Shown here one piece after another: positions 40,634 to 50,488 of a stretch of 64,000 nucleotides of DNA. Under the pieces are notes generated by a model. It did not search any database. It was not told where the DNA came from and saw only the letters and a list, made by a program, of their open reading frames with translations. Each line of letters opens with the position of its first letter. Within the stretch, counting starts at the first letter, position 1. This DNA is from an uncultured Bacillota bacterium (GTDB taxonomy: Bacteria > Bacillota > Dehalobacteriia > UBA7702). Location of the stretch: assembly GCA_934702375.1 (NCBI GenBank), contig CAKUYE010000009.1:1-64000 (forward strand), given 5' to 3'. The translations under genes were made by a program, and so were the position numbers.

Positions 40634-40673
40634 CAAAAAAAGACTGCATCCGACAAATATCGAATGCAGTCTT
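40634..40673 (-). terminator. Terminator of the yifB-to-proS side operon end
   Basis: Stem AGACTGCAT / ATGCAGTCT (40641-40649 / 40664-40672) followed on the minus strand by a T-run, directly after the LiaF-like gene. Confidence 0.85.
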
Positions 40674-40678
40674 ATACC

Positions 40679-41350
40679 TTATCTTGTCAATTCTATGCCA
40701 CCCAAAACAGCGCAGCAACGCACGCGAACTTCCGGCGCGTTTATCGCAGGATTGACGGGAACCAGATTTTTTACACCGCCTAAAACGGAATTATTCTCAA
40801 CAACAACCCGCACACCGGGAGGGAATGCGATTTTCACACCGCCAAATACGGCGGAAGCTTGAATACAAATATCCTTTTCGATGATACTATTGCGCAGATC
40901 CAATTCCGCAGAACCAAAGAGCGCATCAACATGACCACCATCGTAGGTCATATAATCATATTCCTTATTTATCGAGGCAAAGGTGGCATTTACTTTGCTG
41001 CGGGCTTCAGCGTCAATCCCCTTTACCGGTTGCCGACGAAAGATGCTGAATATCAATATCAAGCCGATAAGCACCAACAAAGCCGGGAAAAACAGAAGAC
41101 GAATCCGCACCCAATCCAAAATATGAAGGTTGGACAGGAGCAATACCACACCAACAACAAGAACAACAATATCAAAACCTTTGATGCCATGCTGAATCAT
41201 ACCGTATATCGGCAAAACAATGAGGATCAGTGTCCACCAACCGGGGAAAAAGAGATTGATTTTCCACAGGCCTACGGAATTTCCTCCCCAAAGAAGCCCG
41301 AAAAGGATCAACACTAAACCTAAAAAGAGCAAGGACAGCTTTTTTTTCAT
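40679..41350 (-). CDS. LiaF-like membrane protein
   Basis: A 223-residue protein with four N-terminal membrane helices (about 5-105) and a C-terminal beta-helix-like domain with repeated VFGGVKIAF and VLGGVKNLV and a final AVLGGIEL motif, the LiaF/DUF2154 fold. In Bacillus LiaF inhibits the LiaRS cell-envelope stress system; here no LiaRS genes are adjacent. ATG 41350 follows AAGGGG. It is the last gene behind proS, only about 15 bp away. Confidence 0.82.
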   Translation of the reverse strand: MKKKLSLLFLGLVLILFGLLWGGNSVGLWKINLFFPGWWTLILIVLPIYGMIQHGIKGFDIVVLVVGVVLLLSNLHILDWVRIRLLFFPALLVLIGLILIFSIFRRQPVKGIDAEARSKVNATFASINKEYDYMTYDGGHVDALFGSAELDLRNSIIEKDICIQASAVFGGVKIAFPPGVRVVVENNSVLGGVKNLVPVNPAINAPEVRVRCCAVLGGIELTR

Positions 41351-41363
41351 AAAAGAACGCCCC

Positions 41364-43064
41364 TTAGTCAATGGCTTCCAACAGGCGAAGAACTTCCTCT
41401 ACACCGTTTTCCGCAGAAATCAAACCGCTTTCTCCGGTTCTTCTGGTTTTGTATTCCAGCTTTCCTTGGTCAAGGCTCTTATCGCCAATGGTGATGCGCA
41501 AAGGAATACCAATGAGATCGGCATCTTTAAATTTCACACCGGCACGTTCCGCACGGTCATCCAAAAGAACATCAATCCCTTTGGCCAAAAGTCCCTGATA
41601 CAGTTCTTCTGCCGCAGCAACCTGACGTTCACTCTTTTCGCTAACCGGCACAATAATTACCTCAAAGGGAGCAATGGCTTTGGGCCAGATAATGCCATGC
41701 TCGTCGTTATTCTGTTCAATTGCGGCAGCCATGGTACGGCCAACGCCAATACCGTAGCATCCCATTTCAAAGGGATTGGCTTTGCCGTTTTCATCAAGGT
41801 ATTCCGCACCCATGGATTCACTGTATTTATGGCCAAGTTTAAAGACTTGTCCCACTTCAATCCCGCGAGCACTCTTTAAAGTACCGCCGCAGCAGGGGCA
41901 GGTTTCACCGGCTTCCACCAGGCGGAAATGACCGATTTCCCCTTCAAAATCACGTCCGTAATTGACATTGATCAAATGGTAGCCTTCTTCGTTGGCACCG
42001 CAGCAAAGGTTTTGAGCTTCTGCAACTTCTTCATCTACAAGAACTCTCACCTTCTGCCCACAGGGGCCAATATAGCCCTGAACCAAACCGGCAGCGTGAA
42101 GATCTTCATCGGTACCCATATACAAGAGCTGAGCGCCGAGATAATTCTGAAGCTTTACTTCATTCAGACGGCGGTCGCCACGTACAAAGACAAGAACCGG
42201 TTTTTCATCGGCCATGTAAAATAATGCCTTCATTGATTTGGTGGCATCCAATTTCAAAAAGGCGGCAACGTCATCAATAGTACGGCAATCAGGGGTAAGA
42301 ACTTTTTCTACTTCGCCCATTTCTTCCTTTTCACCGGCAGCGGCTTTGGCTGCTTCGGCAATCTCAATGTTTGCAGCATAATCACAACTGTCGCAATAGA
42401 GAATTTCCGCTTCACCGCTTTCAGCCAGCACCATAAATTCATGGGAAGAGCTGCCGCCAATCGCACCGTTATCGGCGCGTACCGGGCGATAATCTAAACC
42501 GCAGCGGTCAAAAATCTTCACATAGGCATCGTACATCACATGATAAGAAACATCCAAACCGGCTTCGTCACGGTCAAAGCTATAGCAATCCTTCATGATA
42601 AACTCACGGCTCCGCATTAAGCCGAAACGAGGACGACGTTCGTCACGATATTTATTTTGGATTTGATAAATCATCAAGGGCAGCTGCTTATAAGAATTGA
42701 TTTCATTGGCAATCAATGCAGTGGCAACCTCTTCGTGAGTAGGCCCAAGGCAAAAATCACGGCCATGGCGGTCTCTTACACGCCACATTTCGGCACCATA
42801 GACATCCCAACGACCACTTTTTTGCCATAATTCCGCAGGCTGCGTAATGGGGAACATCAATTCCTGGGCACCGGCGGCATTCATTTCTTCACGCACAATC
42901 TGATTGATCTTACTAATCGTTCGCCACCCCAAAGGCATATAAGTATAGATCCCCGAGGTAACTTTACGCATCATACCGGCACGAAGCATCAGCTTGTGAC
43001 TGGCAATTTCCGCATCGGCGGGAACCTCTCTCAACGTAGGTGCTAATAAGTTACTGTATTTCAC
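41364..43064 (-). CDS. proS: Prolyl-tRNA synthetase (bacterial type)
   Basis: A 566-residue class II aminoacyl-tRNA synthetase that charges tRNA-Pro. Motif 1 (YTYMPLGWRTISKI...), motif 2 (QNKYRDERRPRFGLMRSREF) and motif 3 (GIGVGRTMAAAIEQ) are present, and an editing insertion domain (about 225-405) hydrolyses mischarged Ala-tRNA-Pro. Length matches the bacterial form with insertion. The ATG overlaps the ispG stop by four bases. Confidence 0.97.
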   Translation of the reverse strand: MKYSNLLAPTLREVPADAEIASHKLMLRAGMMRKVTSGIYTYMPLGWRTISKINQIVREEMNAAGAQELMFPITQPAELWQKSGRWDVYGAEMWRVRDRHGRDFCLGPTHEEVATALIANEINSYKQLPLMIYQIQNKYRDERRPRFGLMRSREFIMKDCYSFDRDEAGLDVSYHVMYDAYVKIFDRCGLDYRPVRADNGAIGGSSSHEFMVLAESGEAEILYCDSCDYAANIEIAEAAKAAAGEKEEMGEVEKVLTPDCRTIDDVAAFLKLDATKSMKALFYMADEKPVLVFVRGDRRLNEVKLQNYLGAQLLYMGTDEDLHAAGLVQGYIGPCGQKVRVLVDEEVAEAQNLCCGANEEGYHLINVNYGRDFEGEIGHFRLVEAGETCPCCGGTLKSARGIEVGQVFKLGHKYSESMGAEYLDENGKANPFEMGCYGIGVGRTMAAAIEQNNDEHGIIWPKAIAPFEVIIVPVSEKSERQVAAAEELYQGLLAKGIDVLLDDRAERAGVKFKDADLIGIPLRITIGDKSLDQGKLEYKTRRTGESGLISAENGVEEVLRLLEAID

Positions 43065-44122
43065 TGTTCATTCCTCCTGATCTCATCGACAAGCTTGCCA
43101 ACGATTTCGCTTTCCTTATATTTTCCGATTACGACACCTTCTTTAAACAAAAGCCCCTGGCCTTTGCCATTGGCAATACCGTAATCAGCTTCTTTCGCTT
43201 CTCCGGGGCCGTTCACTTCGCAGCCCATCACAGCTACGGTAAGCGGACGCCGCGGTTGAAAATTCTTCAGTGCATCTTCTACCCCGTGTACCATTGTTTC
43301 AAGATCCACCTTTGTCCTTCCGCAGGTGGGGCAGGATATAATTTCGATCCCCTCTTCGCGCAAATTAAGGTTTTTCAAAATTTCCTTTGCAACGATCACT
43401 TCATTTACCGGATCTCCGGTCAGTGAAACCCGAATGGTATCACCAATCCCTTCGGCAAGAATCAAACCGATACCAAGAGCCGACTTTATACTGCCCTTTA
43501 GCACCGTACCGGCTTCTGTTACCCCCACATGAAGGGGAAAATCCACCTTTTCGCTTAAAAGTTTATAGGCCGCAACGGTCTTTTCCACCGAAGAAGATTT
43601 TACCGAGATCTTCACCTGATCGAATCCGTATTTTTCAAAAACAGAAACTTCTCTCAAAGCACTTTCCACAATCGCTTCAGGGGTACAACCATACTTTTCC
43701 AAAAGATCCTTTTCCAAAGAGCCACCGTTAATACCAATACGAATCGGCACATTGCGTTCTCTGGCAGCATCAATCACCGCTTTTACCCGATCTTCACTGC
43801 CGATATTTCCCGGGTTGATCCGCAGGGCATCAATACCGTTCTCCAAACTGGCCAAAGCCAGACGGTAATCAAAATGAATATCCGCAACAATCGGCATCGG
43901 TGACTGAGGTAAGATCTGTTTTAGTGCTGCAGCAGCCTCCTGATCCGGAATGGCAAGCCGACCGATTTGACAACCGGCAGCATGAAGGGCCGTTAGCTGG
44001 GCAACGGTTGCTTCCACATCCGCGGTTTTTGTATTATTCATACTTTGGATCACGATCGGAGCACCACCGCCGATGGGAATACCGCCGATCATAATTTGTT
44101 TTGTTATTTTTCGTTCCTTCAT
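43061..44122 (-). CDS. ispG: 4-hydroxy-3-methylbut-2-enyl-diphosphate synthase
   Basis: A 353-residue iron-sulphur enzyme of the MEP isoprenoid pathway, converting MEcPP to HMBPP. It has IQSMNNTKTADV at the N-terminus, and the cluster ligands in ISCPTCGRT and VMGCEVNGPGEA. ATG 44122 (MKERKIT) starts just after the rseP stop codon; an upstream TTG in the rseP end is unlikely. Confidence 0.96.
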   Translation of the reverse strand: MKERKITKQIMIGGIPIGGGAPIVIQSMNNTKTADVEATVAQLTALHAAGCQIGRLAIPDQEAAAALKQILPQSPMPIVADIHFDYRLALASLENGIDALRINPGNIGSEDRVKAVIDAARERNVPIRIGINGGSLEKDLLEKYGCTPEAIVESALREVSVFEKYGFDQVKISVKSSSVEKTVAAYKLLSEKVDFPLHVGVTEAGTVLKGSIKSALGIGLILAEGIGDTIRVSLTGDPVNEVIVAKEILKNLNLREEGIEIISCPTCGRTKVDLETMVHGVEDALKNFQPRRPLTVAVMGCEVNGPGEAKEADYGIANGKGQGLLFKEGVVIGKYKESEIVGKLVDEIRRNEQ

Positions 44123-44126
44123 CTGT

Positions 44127-45143
44127 TCAACCCATGATCCGTGTAATATCAAAATAAGTGATAACCACCAAAAGCAGCATTAAGAGAACAAAACCTACAA
44201 AATGAATGGCTCCTTCCACGTTGGGACTAAGGGGTTTACGACGAATACCTTCAAGGACCAAAAAGACAAGACGACTGCCATCCAATGCCGGTAAAGGCAA
44301 AAGATTTACAACGCCAAGGTTTACACTGATCGCCGCAACAAAGACCAGGAAATTAAAGAAACCATAAGAAGCAACCTGGCCGACCATCTGGCCGACACCC
44401 ACGGGACCGGAAAGTTCTACACCAATGGCACCGGTGATCATTTGCCAAAGAGATACCAGAACCAACTTTGTAAGCTCATAAGTTTGAATAAAACCGGTTT
44501 TAATGGCAGAACCCACCGAAACACTTTCCCGGGCAGCAACAACACCGATAATACCGCTGCCGCTATCCCCCTTCACAGGAGTTACGGTAATTTCCTTTTG
44601 TTCTCCGTTTCGGTCAATATCCAAGGTAAGTTCATTACCGACATTTTCCTGAATGAAAGATGTCATATCGTTCCAGGAATCAATTTCTGTACCATTGATA
44701 GCGGTAATGCGATCCCCGGCTTCCAAACCGGCACTATATGCCGGATAGTCAGGATTCACTTCTCCAATCAAAGGCTCTGAGGTCGCAGTACCCAATCCCA
44801 TATAGGCCACGATAAACAATAAAATCGCAAAAAGGATATTAAACAGGGCACCGCCGGCAACGACCAACATCCTCTGAGGAACATTCTTCTTATCAAAGCC
44901 ATTGGGATGGTCACTTTCTCCATCTTCACCGGGCATTTTACAGTACCCGCCAATGGGAAGAAGCCGCAAGGAATATTGGGTTTCACCTTTTTGAAAAGAA
45001 AAGAGCAAAGGGCCCATGCCCACAGAAAATTCTTCAACATAAATATGGCACGCTTTGGCACACAACAAATGCCCGCCTTCATGAGCAAAAATGATGATGC
45101 CAAACATGACCAGAGTCAATAAAATCGTCCAAATGATACTCAA
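44127..45143 (-). CDS. rseP: RIP metalloprotease RseP (site-2 protease)
   Basis: A 338-residue membrane zinc protease. HEGGH (residues 21-25) in the first helix and LDG in LLPLPALDGSR complete the zinc site; a PDZ domain lies between (about 125-195). It cleaves regulators within the membrane; in spore formers relatives act in cell-envelope stress and signal-peptide removal. The TTG start at 45143 overlaps the dxr stop, with GAGGTG six bases upstream. Confidence 0.94.
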   Translation of the reverse strand: MSIIWTILLTLVMFGIIIFAHEGGHLLCAKACHIYVEEFSVGMGPLLFSFQKGETQYSLRLLPIGGYCKMPGEDGESDHPNGFDKKNVPQRMLVVAGGALFNILFAILLFIVAYMGLGTATSEPLIGEVNPDYPAYSAGLEAGDRITAINGTEIDSWNDMTSFIQENVGNELTLDIDRNGEQKEITVTPVKGDSGSGIIGVVAARESVSVGSAIKTGFIQTYELTKLVLVSLWQMITGAIGVELSGPVGVGQMVGQVASYGFFNFLVFVAAISVNLGVVNLLPLPALDGSRLVFLVLEGIRRKPLSPNVEGAIHFVGFVLLMLLLVVITYFDITRIMG

Positions 45144-46297
45144 AGGTCACACCTCATTGTTTCGATATTTGCCAATGCCGCCTTGGTTTCTTCTGCAGCC
45201 GCCAGAATTTCTTCCAAATTCGGTTCAGAAATATTTTTATGGGCCTCAACGGTTCGGGCAACATATCTATAGATATCTTTATAGCCTATTCTTTTTTCCA
45301 GAAACTTATACACTAGCACTTCGTTGGCAGCATTCATTACTGCCGGTAAAGTTCCGCCAATTTTTCCCACCTCATAAGCAAGGGAAAGCAATGGGAAAAT
45401 TTCCAAACGAGGTGCATAAAAATCAATATGCCCCAGTGCAACAAAATCCAACTCTTCCATGGGATTATCCCAACGTTCCGGGTAAGTCAAGGCGTATTGG
45501 ATCGGGATCCTCATATCGGCTTTACCAAGATGCCCAATAAAAGAGCCGTCTTTAAAACAAACCATAGAGTGAATCACACTCTGAGGTTGAATCAACACCT
45601 CAATCTGATCGTAAGGACAATCAAAAAGCCAATGCGCTTCGATCACCTCCAGCCCCTTGTTCATCATTGTGGAACTGTCAATGGTAACCTTTGACCCCAT
45701 ATTCCAAGTAGGATGCTTTAATGCCATCTCCGGCGTGATGTTCTCCATCTCCTCCGGGGAACAATTGCGAAAAGGTCCGCCGGAAGCGGTAAGAACAAGT
45801 TTTTTCAGCCCGCTTTTTCCCCCTTGGAGGCATTGAAAAATCGCAGAATGTTCACTATCCACAGGGAGGAATGCTATGCCTTTTTCTTTCACCTTCTTCA
45901 TGACCAAGTGACCGGCAGTCACCAAACTTTCTTTATTGGCAAAAGCAACATCGTTACCTTCCTCCAATGCGATCAATAACGGACGCAATCCTGCCATACC
46001 GGAAATGCCGTGAATCACCATATCCGTTTTTTGAGCTGCAAGAGCATCGACGCCTTCGCTGCCGGCAAGGATGGTTCCTTCATAATCCGGTAAAAGATGC
46101 TTTAACTCCAAAAACTTACCTTCATCGGCAATCGCAATGGCTCGAGGTAAAAACTTTTTCGTTTGCTCCGCCAAAAGCTCGGCATTTCGATTTGCCACAA
46201 GATAATCAACCCGAAAATCTTCAGGAAACCAGGAAATAACATCCAGGCTTTGAGTGCCGATAGAGCCCGTTGAGCCTAAAATACCGATGGTTTTCAT
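45140..46297 (-). CDS. dxr: 1-deoxy-D-xylulose 5-phosphate reductoisomerase
   Basis: A 385-residue NADPH-dependent enzyme, the first committed step of the MEP pathway (DXP to MEP). GSTGSIGTQSLDV (8-20) binds NADPH; VDSEHSAIFQCL and ASGGPFR belong to the metal/substrate site. GGGAGGTG precedes the ATG. It sits between cdsA and rseP, the common Firmicutes order. Confidence 0.97.
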   Translation of the reverse strand: MKTIGILGSTGSIGTQSLDVISWFPEDFRVDYLVANRNAELLAEQTKKFLPRAIAIADEGKFLELKHLLPDYEGTILAGSEGVDALAAQKTDMVIHGISGMAGLRPLLIALEEGNDVAFANKESLVTAGHLVMKKVKEKGIAFLPVDSEHSAIFQCLQGGKSGLKKLVLTASGGPFRNCSPEEMENITPEMALKHPTWNMGSKVTIDSSTMMNKGLEVIEAHWLFDCPYDQIEVLIQPQSVIHSMVCFKDGSFIGHLGKADMRIPIQYALTYPERWDNPMEELDFVALGHIDFYAPRLEIFPLLSLAYEVGKIGGTLPAVMNAANEVLVYKFLEKRIGYKDIYRYVARTVEAHKNISEPNLEEILAAAEETKAALANIETMRCDL

Positions 46298-46325
46298 GAT
46301 TGAAAGACACCTCCCTGTATTTCAC

Positions 46326-47117
46326 TTACAACCCTGCAATAGTCAATATCAAAAAAAGCAGAGGAGAAGCAAAAAGCATACTATCGAAACGATCAAGAAT
46401 GCCGCCATGACCGGGAATCAGCGTCCCGGAATCTTTGACACCGGCCCAACGCTTTATTGCACTTTCACAAAGATCACCGATCTGCCCGCTAACGGATACA
46501 ATCACTGCCACAAGGATCATAAGCCACCAGGCCAAAAGACCGGTGAAAATATTAAGAAGCAAAGCACCGATAACCGCAGCAACAATACCGCCAACAGCGC
46601 CTTCCACAGATTTTTTAGGGCTTACCTTCGGCATAAGCTTATGACGTCCAAAAGCAGAACCGATAAAATAGGCACCGCTATCGGTAAACCATTCAATAAT
46701 CAAAAGCAGATAGATCAGAAACATCCCGTCACCCATACCGGAGCGCATCAACACCGCAGTAGTAAGTGTCATGGGAATATACACGACACCGGCAAGGTTC
46801 ATTGTGATCTCATCCAATTCATATTTACCGGAGATGAAAAAAGACATATAAACAGCAAACACCAAAAGCAATGCTCCAAGAAGAAATGCAGGCTGCTTGG
46901 GCATCAGCTGTGCCAGGGCAATGAGGATCACTGCCGCCGGATAATATATCCAGGGAAGAAACCGATATTCGTTTACTTCCACCATTTTTCCAAATTCGTA
47001 ACCGCCAATCACCGCAATCATTGCCATTAAGGCGGCAAAGACCCAACCGCCAAAAAAGACGGCGGCTAAAATGATCGGCACAAAAACACACGCACTAATT
47101 ATTCTCGTTTTCAACAT
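46326..47117 (-). CDS. cdsA: Phosphatidate cytidylyltransferase
   Basis: A 263-residue membrane enzyme with seven to eight helices that makes CDP-diacylglycerol for phospholipid synthesis. The C-terminal signature SAIKRWAGVKDSGTLIPGHG GILDRFDS (about 218-245) is diagnostic. ATG 47117 follows GAGG. It is coupled between uppS and dxr. Confidence 0.95.
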   Translation of the reverse strand: MLKTRIISACVFVPIILAAVFFGGWVFAALMAMIAVIGGYEFGKMVEVNEYRFLPWIYYPAAVILIALAQLMPKQPAFLLGALLLVFAVYMSFFISGKYELDEITMNLAGVVYIPMTLTTAVLMRSGMGDGMFLIYLLLIIEWFTDSGAYFIGSAFGRHKLMPKVSPKKSVEGAVGGIVAAVIGALLLNIFTGLLAWWLMILVAVIVSVSGQIGDLCESAIKRWAGVKDSGTLIPGHGGILDRFDSMLFASPLLFLILTIAGL

Positions 47118-47134
47118 AACAAAATCCTCATAGA

Positions 47135-47887
47135 TCAGGAAATTCCGCCAAAGCGGCGATGACGATGTTGGTAAGTAATGATTGCTTTATAAAACTCCGC
47201 ATCATCAAAATCAGGCCACTGAACCTCCGTAAAGTAAAATTCTGTATATGCCGTTTGCCAAGGCAGAAAATTACTGAGACGTATTTCTCCGGAAGTACGG
47301 ATCAGCAGCTCGGGATCGGGCATGGCAGCAGTATAAAGATAACGAGAAAAGATATCGCTGTCAATTTCCCCGGGAGCTAATTTCCCTGTTTTTACATCTG
47401 CAGCAATTTCATTCACTGCTTTTATGATCTCATCTCTGCCACCGTAATTCAGTGCCAGATTCAGGTTGATCTTCGTACTATTTTTTGTCATTTCCATGAC
47501 TCTGTACAATTCCCGCTTCACTTTTTCCGGCAAAGGTTCCATATCTCCAATAGCAGTAAGACGCACACCTTCGGCAACCATATCTTCTGCCATATTGACT
47601 AGATAATTACGAATCAAATCCATCAGAAAATTCACTTCTTCCAAAGGGCGGCGCCAATTTTCAGTGGAAAAACAATAGAGGGTAAGATATTTTACACCGA
47701 TATCAGAAGCGATATTCGTTAGATGCCGAATGATTTTTGCGCCAGCCACATGGCCCTTGACTCGTCCTAAATGCTGTTTCTGCGCCCAACGGCCATTGCC
47801 ATCCATAATAATGGCAATGTGGCTAGGAACCGTATTCCGATCGATTTGAGCTAATAAATCCGAGCTTGATTCTTTCATAGAACCCAT
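47135..47887 (-). CDS. uppS: Undecaprenyl diphosphate synthase (cis-prenyltransferase)
   Basis: A 250-residue enzyme that elongates farnesyl diphosphate to the C55 lipid carrier for cell-wall synthesis. IIMDGNGRWAQKQ (about 28-40) holds the catalytic Asp; TLYCFSTENWRRP and LIRTSGEIRLSNFLPWQ are further conserved regions. It lies at the head of the isoprenoid/phospholipid genes, just after a terminator, and probably receives some readthrough from the translation genes upstream. Confidence 0.96.
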   Translation of the reverse strand: MGSMKESSSDLLAQIDRNTVPSHIAIIMDGNGRWAQKQHLGRVKGHVAGAKIIRHLTNIASDIGVKYLTLYCFSTENWRRPLEEVNFLMDLIRNYLVNMAEDMVAEGVRLTAIGDMEPLPEKVKRELYRVMEMTKNSTKINLNLALNYGGRDEIIKAVNEIAADVKTGKLAPGEIDSDIFSRYLYTAAMPDPELLIRTSGEIRLSNFLPWQTAYTEFYFTEVQWPDFDDAEFYKAIITYQHRHRRFGGIS

Positions 47888-47910
47888 AAAACTCCTATAA
47901 AAACCGACAA

Positions 47911-47941
47911 AACCCCCTCGGCAAAAAACGAGGGGGTTTTC
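47911..47941 (-). terminator. Terminator between ferredoxin and uppS
   Basis: A 10-bp GC-rich stem (47911-47920 / 47929-47938) followed by TTTT on the minus strand. Confidence 0.8.
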
Positions 47942-47947
47942 TCTGAA

Positions 47948-48112
47948 TTATTCTTCGATAATTGCATCGTTGGGGCAGCTATCAATGCAGTTGCCGCATT
48001 CCTGGCAAGCATCCTGGTCGATTTCATAGATGTCGCCTTCTTTGATAGCGTCATGTTCGCATTCGTCTAAGCAAGTGCCGCATGCTACGCATTCGTCAGT
48101 AATTTTGTACAT
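47948..48112 (-). CDS. 2[4Fe-4S] ferredoxin
   Basis: A 54-residue electron carrier with two C-x2-C-x2-C-x3-C clusters, CVACGTCLDEC then later CQECGNCIDSC; in the first the final Cys-Pro is Cys-Glu. Clostridial-type ferredoxins serve pyruvate:ferredoxin oxidoreductase and hydrogenases. The start MYKITDE at 48112 follows AAGGAGGTG. The gene lies between frr and uppS and has its own terminator. Confidence 0.94.
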   Translation of the reverse strand: MYKITDECVACGTCLDECEHDAIKEGDIYEIDQDACQECGNCIDSCPNDAIIEE

Positions 48113-48169
48113 TGTGTTACACCTCCTTGATAAACATATCAAATTAAAAATGCCTAAGCATTAAACCTG

Positions 48170-48727
48170 TCAAACTTCCATGATTTCAGCTTCTTTTGCT
48201 TTTGTGATCTCATCAAGCTTTTTGACCCATTTTTCGGTCAGTTTCTGAGCATCATCCAGCCCAATGGAAGCTTCATCTTCGGAAACGGATTTATCTTTTT
48301 CCAAAGCCTTGATATCTGCATTTAATTCTCTGCGGATATTACGAATCGCAATTTTAGCTTCTTCATTTTTTTTCTTAACGACTTTGACCAGTTCTTTTCT
48401 GCGTTCTTCCGTCAATTGAGGAATCGCAATACGAATAATTGAGCCATCATTACTGGGGTTTAAACCGAGATCAGAAGCAAGAATCGCCTTTTCGATATTT
48501 TTCAGAGTACTTTTATCCCAAGGCTGCACCGTAAGTAAACGGCTTTCCGGTGCGGAAATGTTTGCCATCTGGTTCAGAGGGGTCATCGCACCATAATAGT
48601 CAACCTGGATCTTATCGAGAAGTGCGGGCGTAGCGCGACCGGCGCGCAAAGTGGAGAATTCCTTTTTCAAAGCCTCCGAAGTTTTTTCCATTCTGCGTTC
48701 AGCATCTTCCATATATTCTTTAATCAC
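48170..48727 (-). CDS. frr: Ribosome recycling factor
   Basis: A 185-residue factor that, with EF-G, splits terminated ribosomes. The helical and hinge motifs STLRAGRATPALLDKI and the C-terminal helix are clear. The start is the GTG at 48727, giving the N-terminus (V/M)IKEYMEDAERRMEK that aligns with other RRFs; GGAGGTG lies seven bases upstream, inside the end of pyrH, which it overlaps by eight bases. The longer open frame upstream is only the pyrH overlap. Confidence 0.95.
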   Translation of the reverse strand: MIKEYMEDAERRMEKTSEALKKEFSTLRAGRATPALLDKIQVDYYGAMTPLNQMANISAPESRLLTVQPWDKSTLKNIEKAILASDLGLNPSNDGSIIRIAIPQLTEERRKELVKVVKKKNEEAKIAIRNIRRELNADIKALEKDKSVSEDEASIGLDDAQKLTEKWVKKLDEITKAKEAEIMEV

Positions 48728-49451
48728 AGATTTCACCTCCAACGACTGTACCCACGTTTTCACCGAGGACAGCTTTTCTTGCATTGCCTTTTTCATTGAT
48801 ATTAAAGACAACGATGGGAATACGATTATCCTTACAAAGGGAAGCAGCGGTGGAATCCATCACTTTCAATTCCTTTTCCAAAACTTCCTTGAAGGAAAGG
48901 GTGTCAAATTTAACTGCAGCAGGATCGGTTTTGGGATCGGCAGAATAAACACCATCGACTTTTTTAGCCATGAGAATCACTTCTGCATCAAGCTCCGCGG
49001 CGCGGAGAGCAGCCGTAGTGTCGGTAGAAAAATAGGGGTTACCCGTACCGGCCGCAAAAATCACAACACGTCCTTTTTCCAAATGACGAATTGCCTTACG
49101 GCGAATATAAGGTTCTGCAATTTGCCGCATTTCAATGGCACTTTGCACTCGGGTATCAATGCCGATGCTTTCCAGAGCGCTTTGCAAAGCAAGACTATTC
49201 ATTACGGTAGCCAGCATCCCCATATAGTCCGCAGTGGCACGTTCCAACCCCTGTTTTGAGCCGGCAATACCTCTCCAGATATTACCGCCGCCAACAACGA
49301 CAAGAACATCAATGCCCAAATCACGAACATCCTGGACCTGCTCGGCAACGTGCGCCAGCATAGCCTGGTCAATACCATAGCCCATATCACCGGCAAGCGC
49401 TTCACCGCTTAACTTTAAAACGACTCTTTTATACATCGGTTCTGCCCACAT
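48720..49451 (-). CDS. pyrH: Uridylate kinase
   Basis: A 243-residue UMP kinase of the amino-acid-kinase family, essential for pyrimidine nucleotide synthesis. KLSGEALAG near the N-terminus, VVGGGNIWRG and GTGNPYFSTDTTAALRA are the nucleotide-binding motifs. The ATG at 49451 follows GGAG; a second ATG five codons in is the family-typical start (MYKRVVLKLSG) but lacks a site. Confidence 0.95.
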   Translation of the reverse strand: MWAEPMYKRVVLKLSGEALAGDMGYGIDQAMLAHVAEQVQDVRDLGIDVLVVVGGGNIWRGIAGSKQGLERATADYMGMLATVMNSLALQSALESIGIDTRVQSAIEMRQIAEPYIRRKAIRHLEKGRVVIFAAGTGNPYFSTDTTAALRAAELDAEVILMAKKVDGVYSADPKTDPAAVKFDTLSFKEVLEKELKVMDSTAASLCKDNRIPIVVFNINEKGNARKAVLGENVGTVVGGEICD

Positions 49452-49478
49452 ACCAATCGCACTCCATCTTAAATTTTA

Positions 49479-50399
49479 TTATTTGAACATATTTTCGACT
49501 TCAGCAGCAAAGTCATCCTGTCTCTTTTCAATCCCTTCACCGGTTTTGAAACGAACGAATTTTACTACAGAAAGATCAGCACCGGTTTCTTTGCCAACTT
49601 TGGCAACATACTGAGCAACGTTAAGATCGCTGTCCTGAACATAAGCCTGATCAAGAAGGCAAACTTCCTTCATTTCTTTGTTCAGACGACCTGTAATCAT
49701 CTTTTCAATAATATTTTCGGGTTTGTTGGGATTTTCTTCTTTGGCCTGGGCCATTAAAATGGTTTTTTCATGTTCAATGTAGTCTGCGGGAACTTCATCG
49801 CGATTTACATATTTGGGATCCATAGCGGCAACCTGCATTGCAACATTGCGGAGGCAAGCTTTGATGTCATCATTAACAACATCAGTTTTGCCGTATACCA
49901 TAACGCCGATTTTACCGCCGCCATGGATGTAGCAGGACACGCAGCCGTCAGCAGCATTGATCTTTTCAAATCTTCTGATATTGATGTTTTCGCCGATCAC
50001 AGCAACCTGAGCGGTAACCATATCTTTCACGGTTTTAGCACTGTCTTCCAACCATGCTTCGCCAAGGAAAGCGTCCAGATCTGCAGCGTCGCTGGCAAGA
50101 GCCTGTTTTGCAACTTTGGCAGCAAAAGCTTTGAAATCTTCGTTTTTCGCAACAAAGTCAGTTTCGCAATTGATTTCAACAAGAACACCGGCTTTGCCAT
50201 CTTCGGCAATGGCTTCGGCAACGATACCTTCGGCAGCGATTCTGCTGGATTTTTTTGCAGCAGCAGCCAAGCCTTTTTCTCTCAAAAAGTCAACGGCTTT
50301 ATCCATATCGCCATCGGTTTCTGTAAGAGCTTTTTTGCAATCCATCATACCGGCTCCGGTCAATTCACGGAGTTCTTTTACCATTTTTGCAGAAATCAT
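49479..50399 (-). CDS. tsf: Translation elongation factor Ts
   Basis: A 306-residue nucleotide-exchange factor for EF-Tu. The N-terminal UBA-like domain has VKELRELTGAGMMDCKKAL, followed by KAVDFLREKG and the conserved INCETDFVAKN. TAGGAGG precedes the ATG. It follows rpsB by about 90 bp, as in almost all bacteria. Confidence 0.97.
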   Translation of the reverse strand: MISAKMVKELRELTGAGMMDCKKALTETDGDMDKAVDFLREKGLAAAAKKSSRIAAEGIVAEAIAEDGKAGVLVEINCETDFVAKNEDFKAFAAKVAKQALASDAADLDAFLGEAWLEDSAKTVKDMVTAQVAVIGENINIRRFEKINAADGCVSCYIHGGGKIGVMVYGKTDVVNDDIKACLRNVAMQVAAMDPKYVNRDEVPADYIEHEKTILMAQAKEENPNKPENIIEKMITGRLNKEMKEVCLLDQAYVQDSDLNVAQYVAKVGKETGADLSVVKFVRFKTGEGIEKRQDDFAAEVENMFK

Positions 50400-50488
50400 T
50401 TTTGATATTCCTCCTAAATATAAGTAAAAGCAGGGATAAGGATCGGCCTGGCGGCTTTTGCCCTATGGCCCTGCTTTATCTTGCTTTA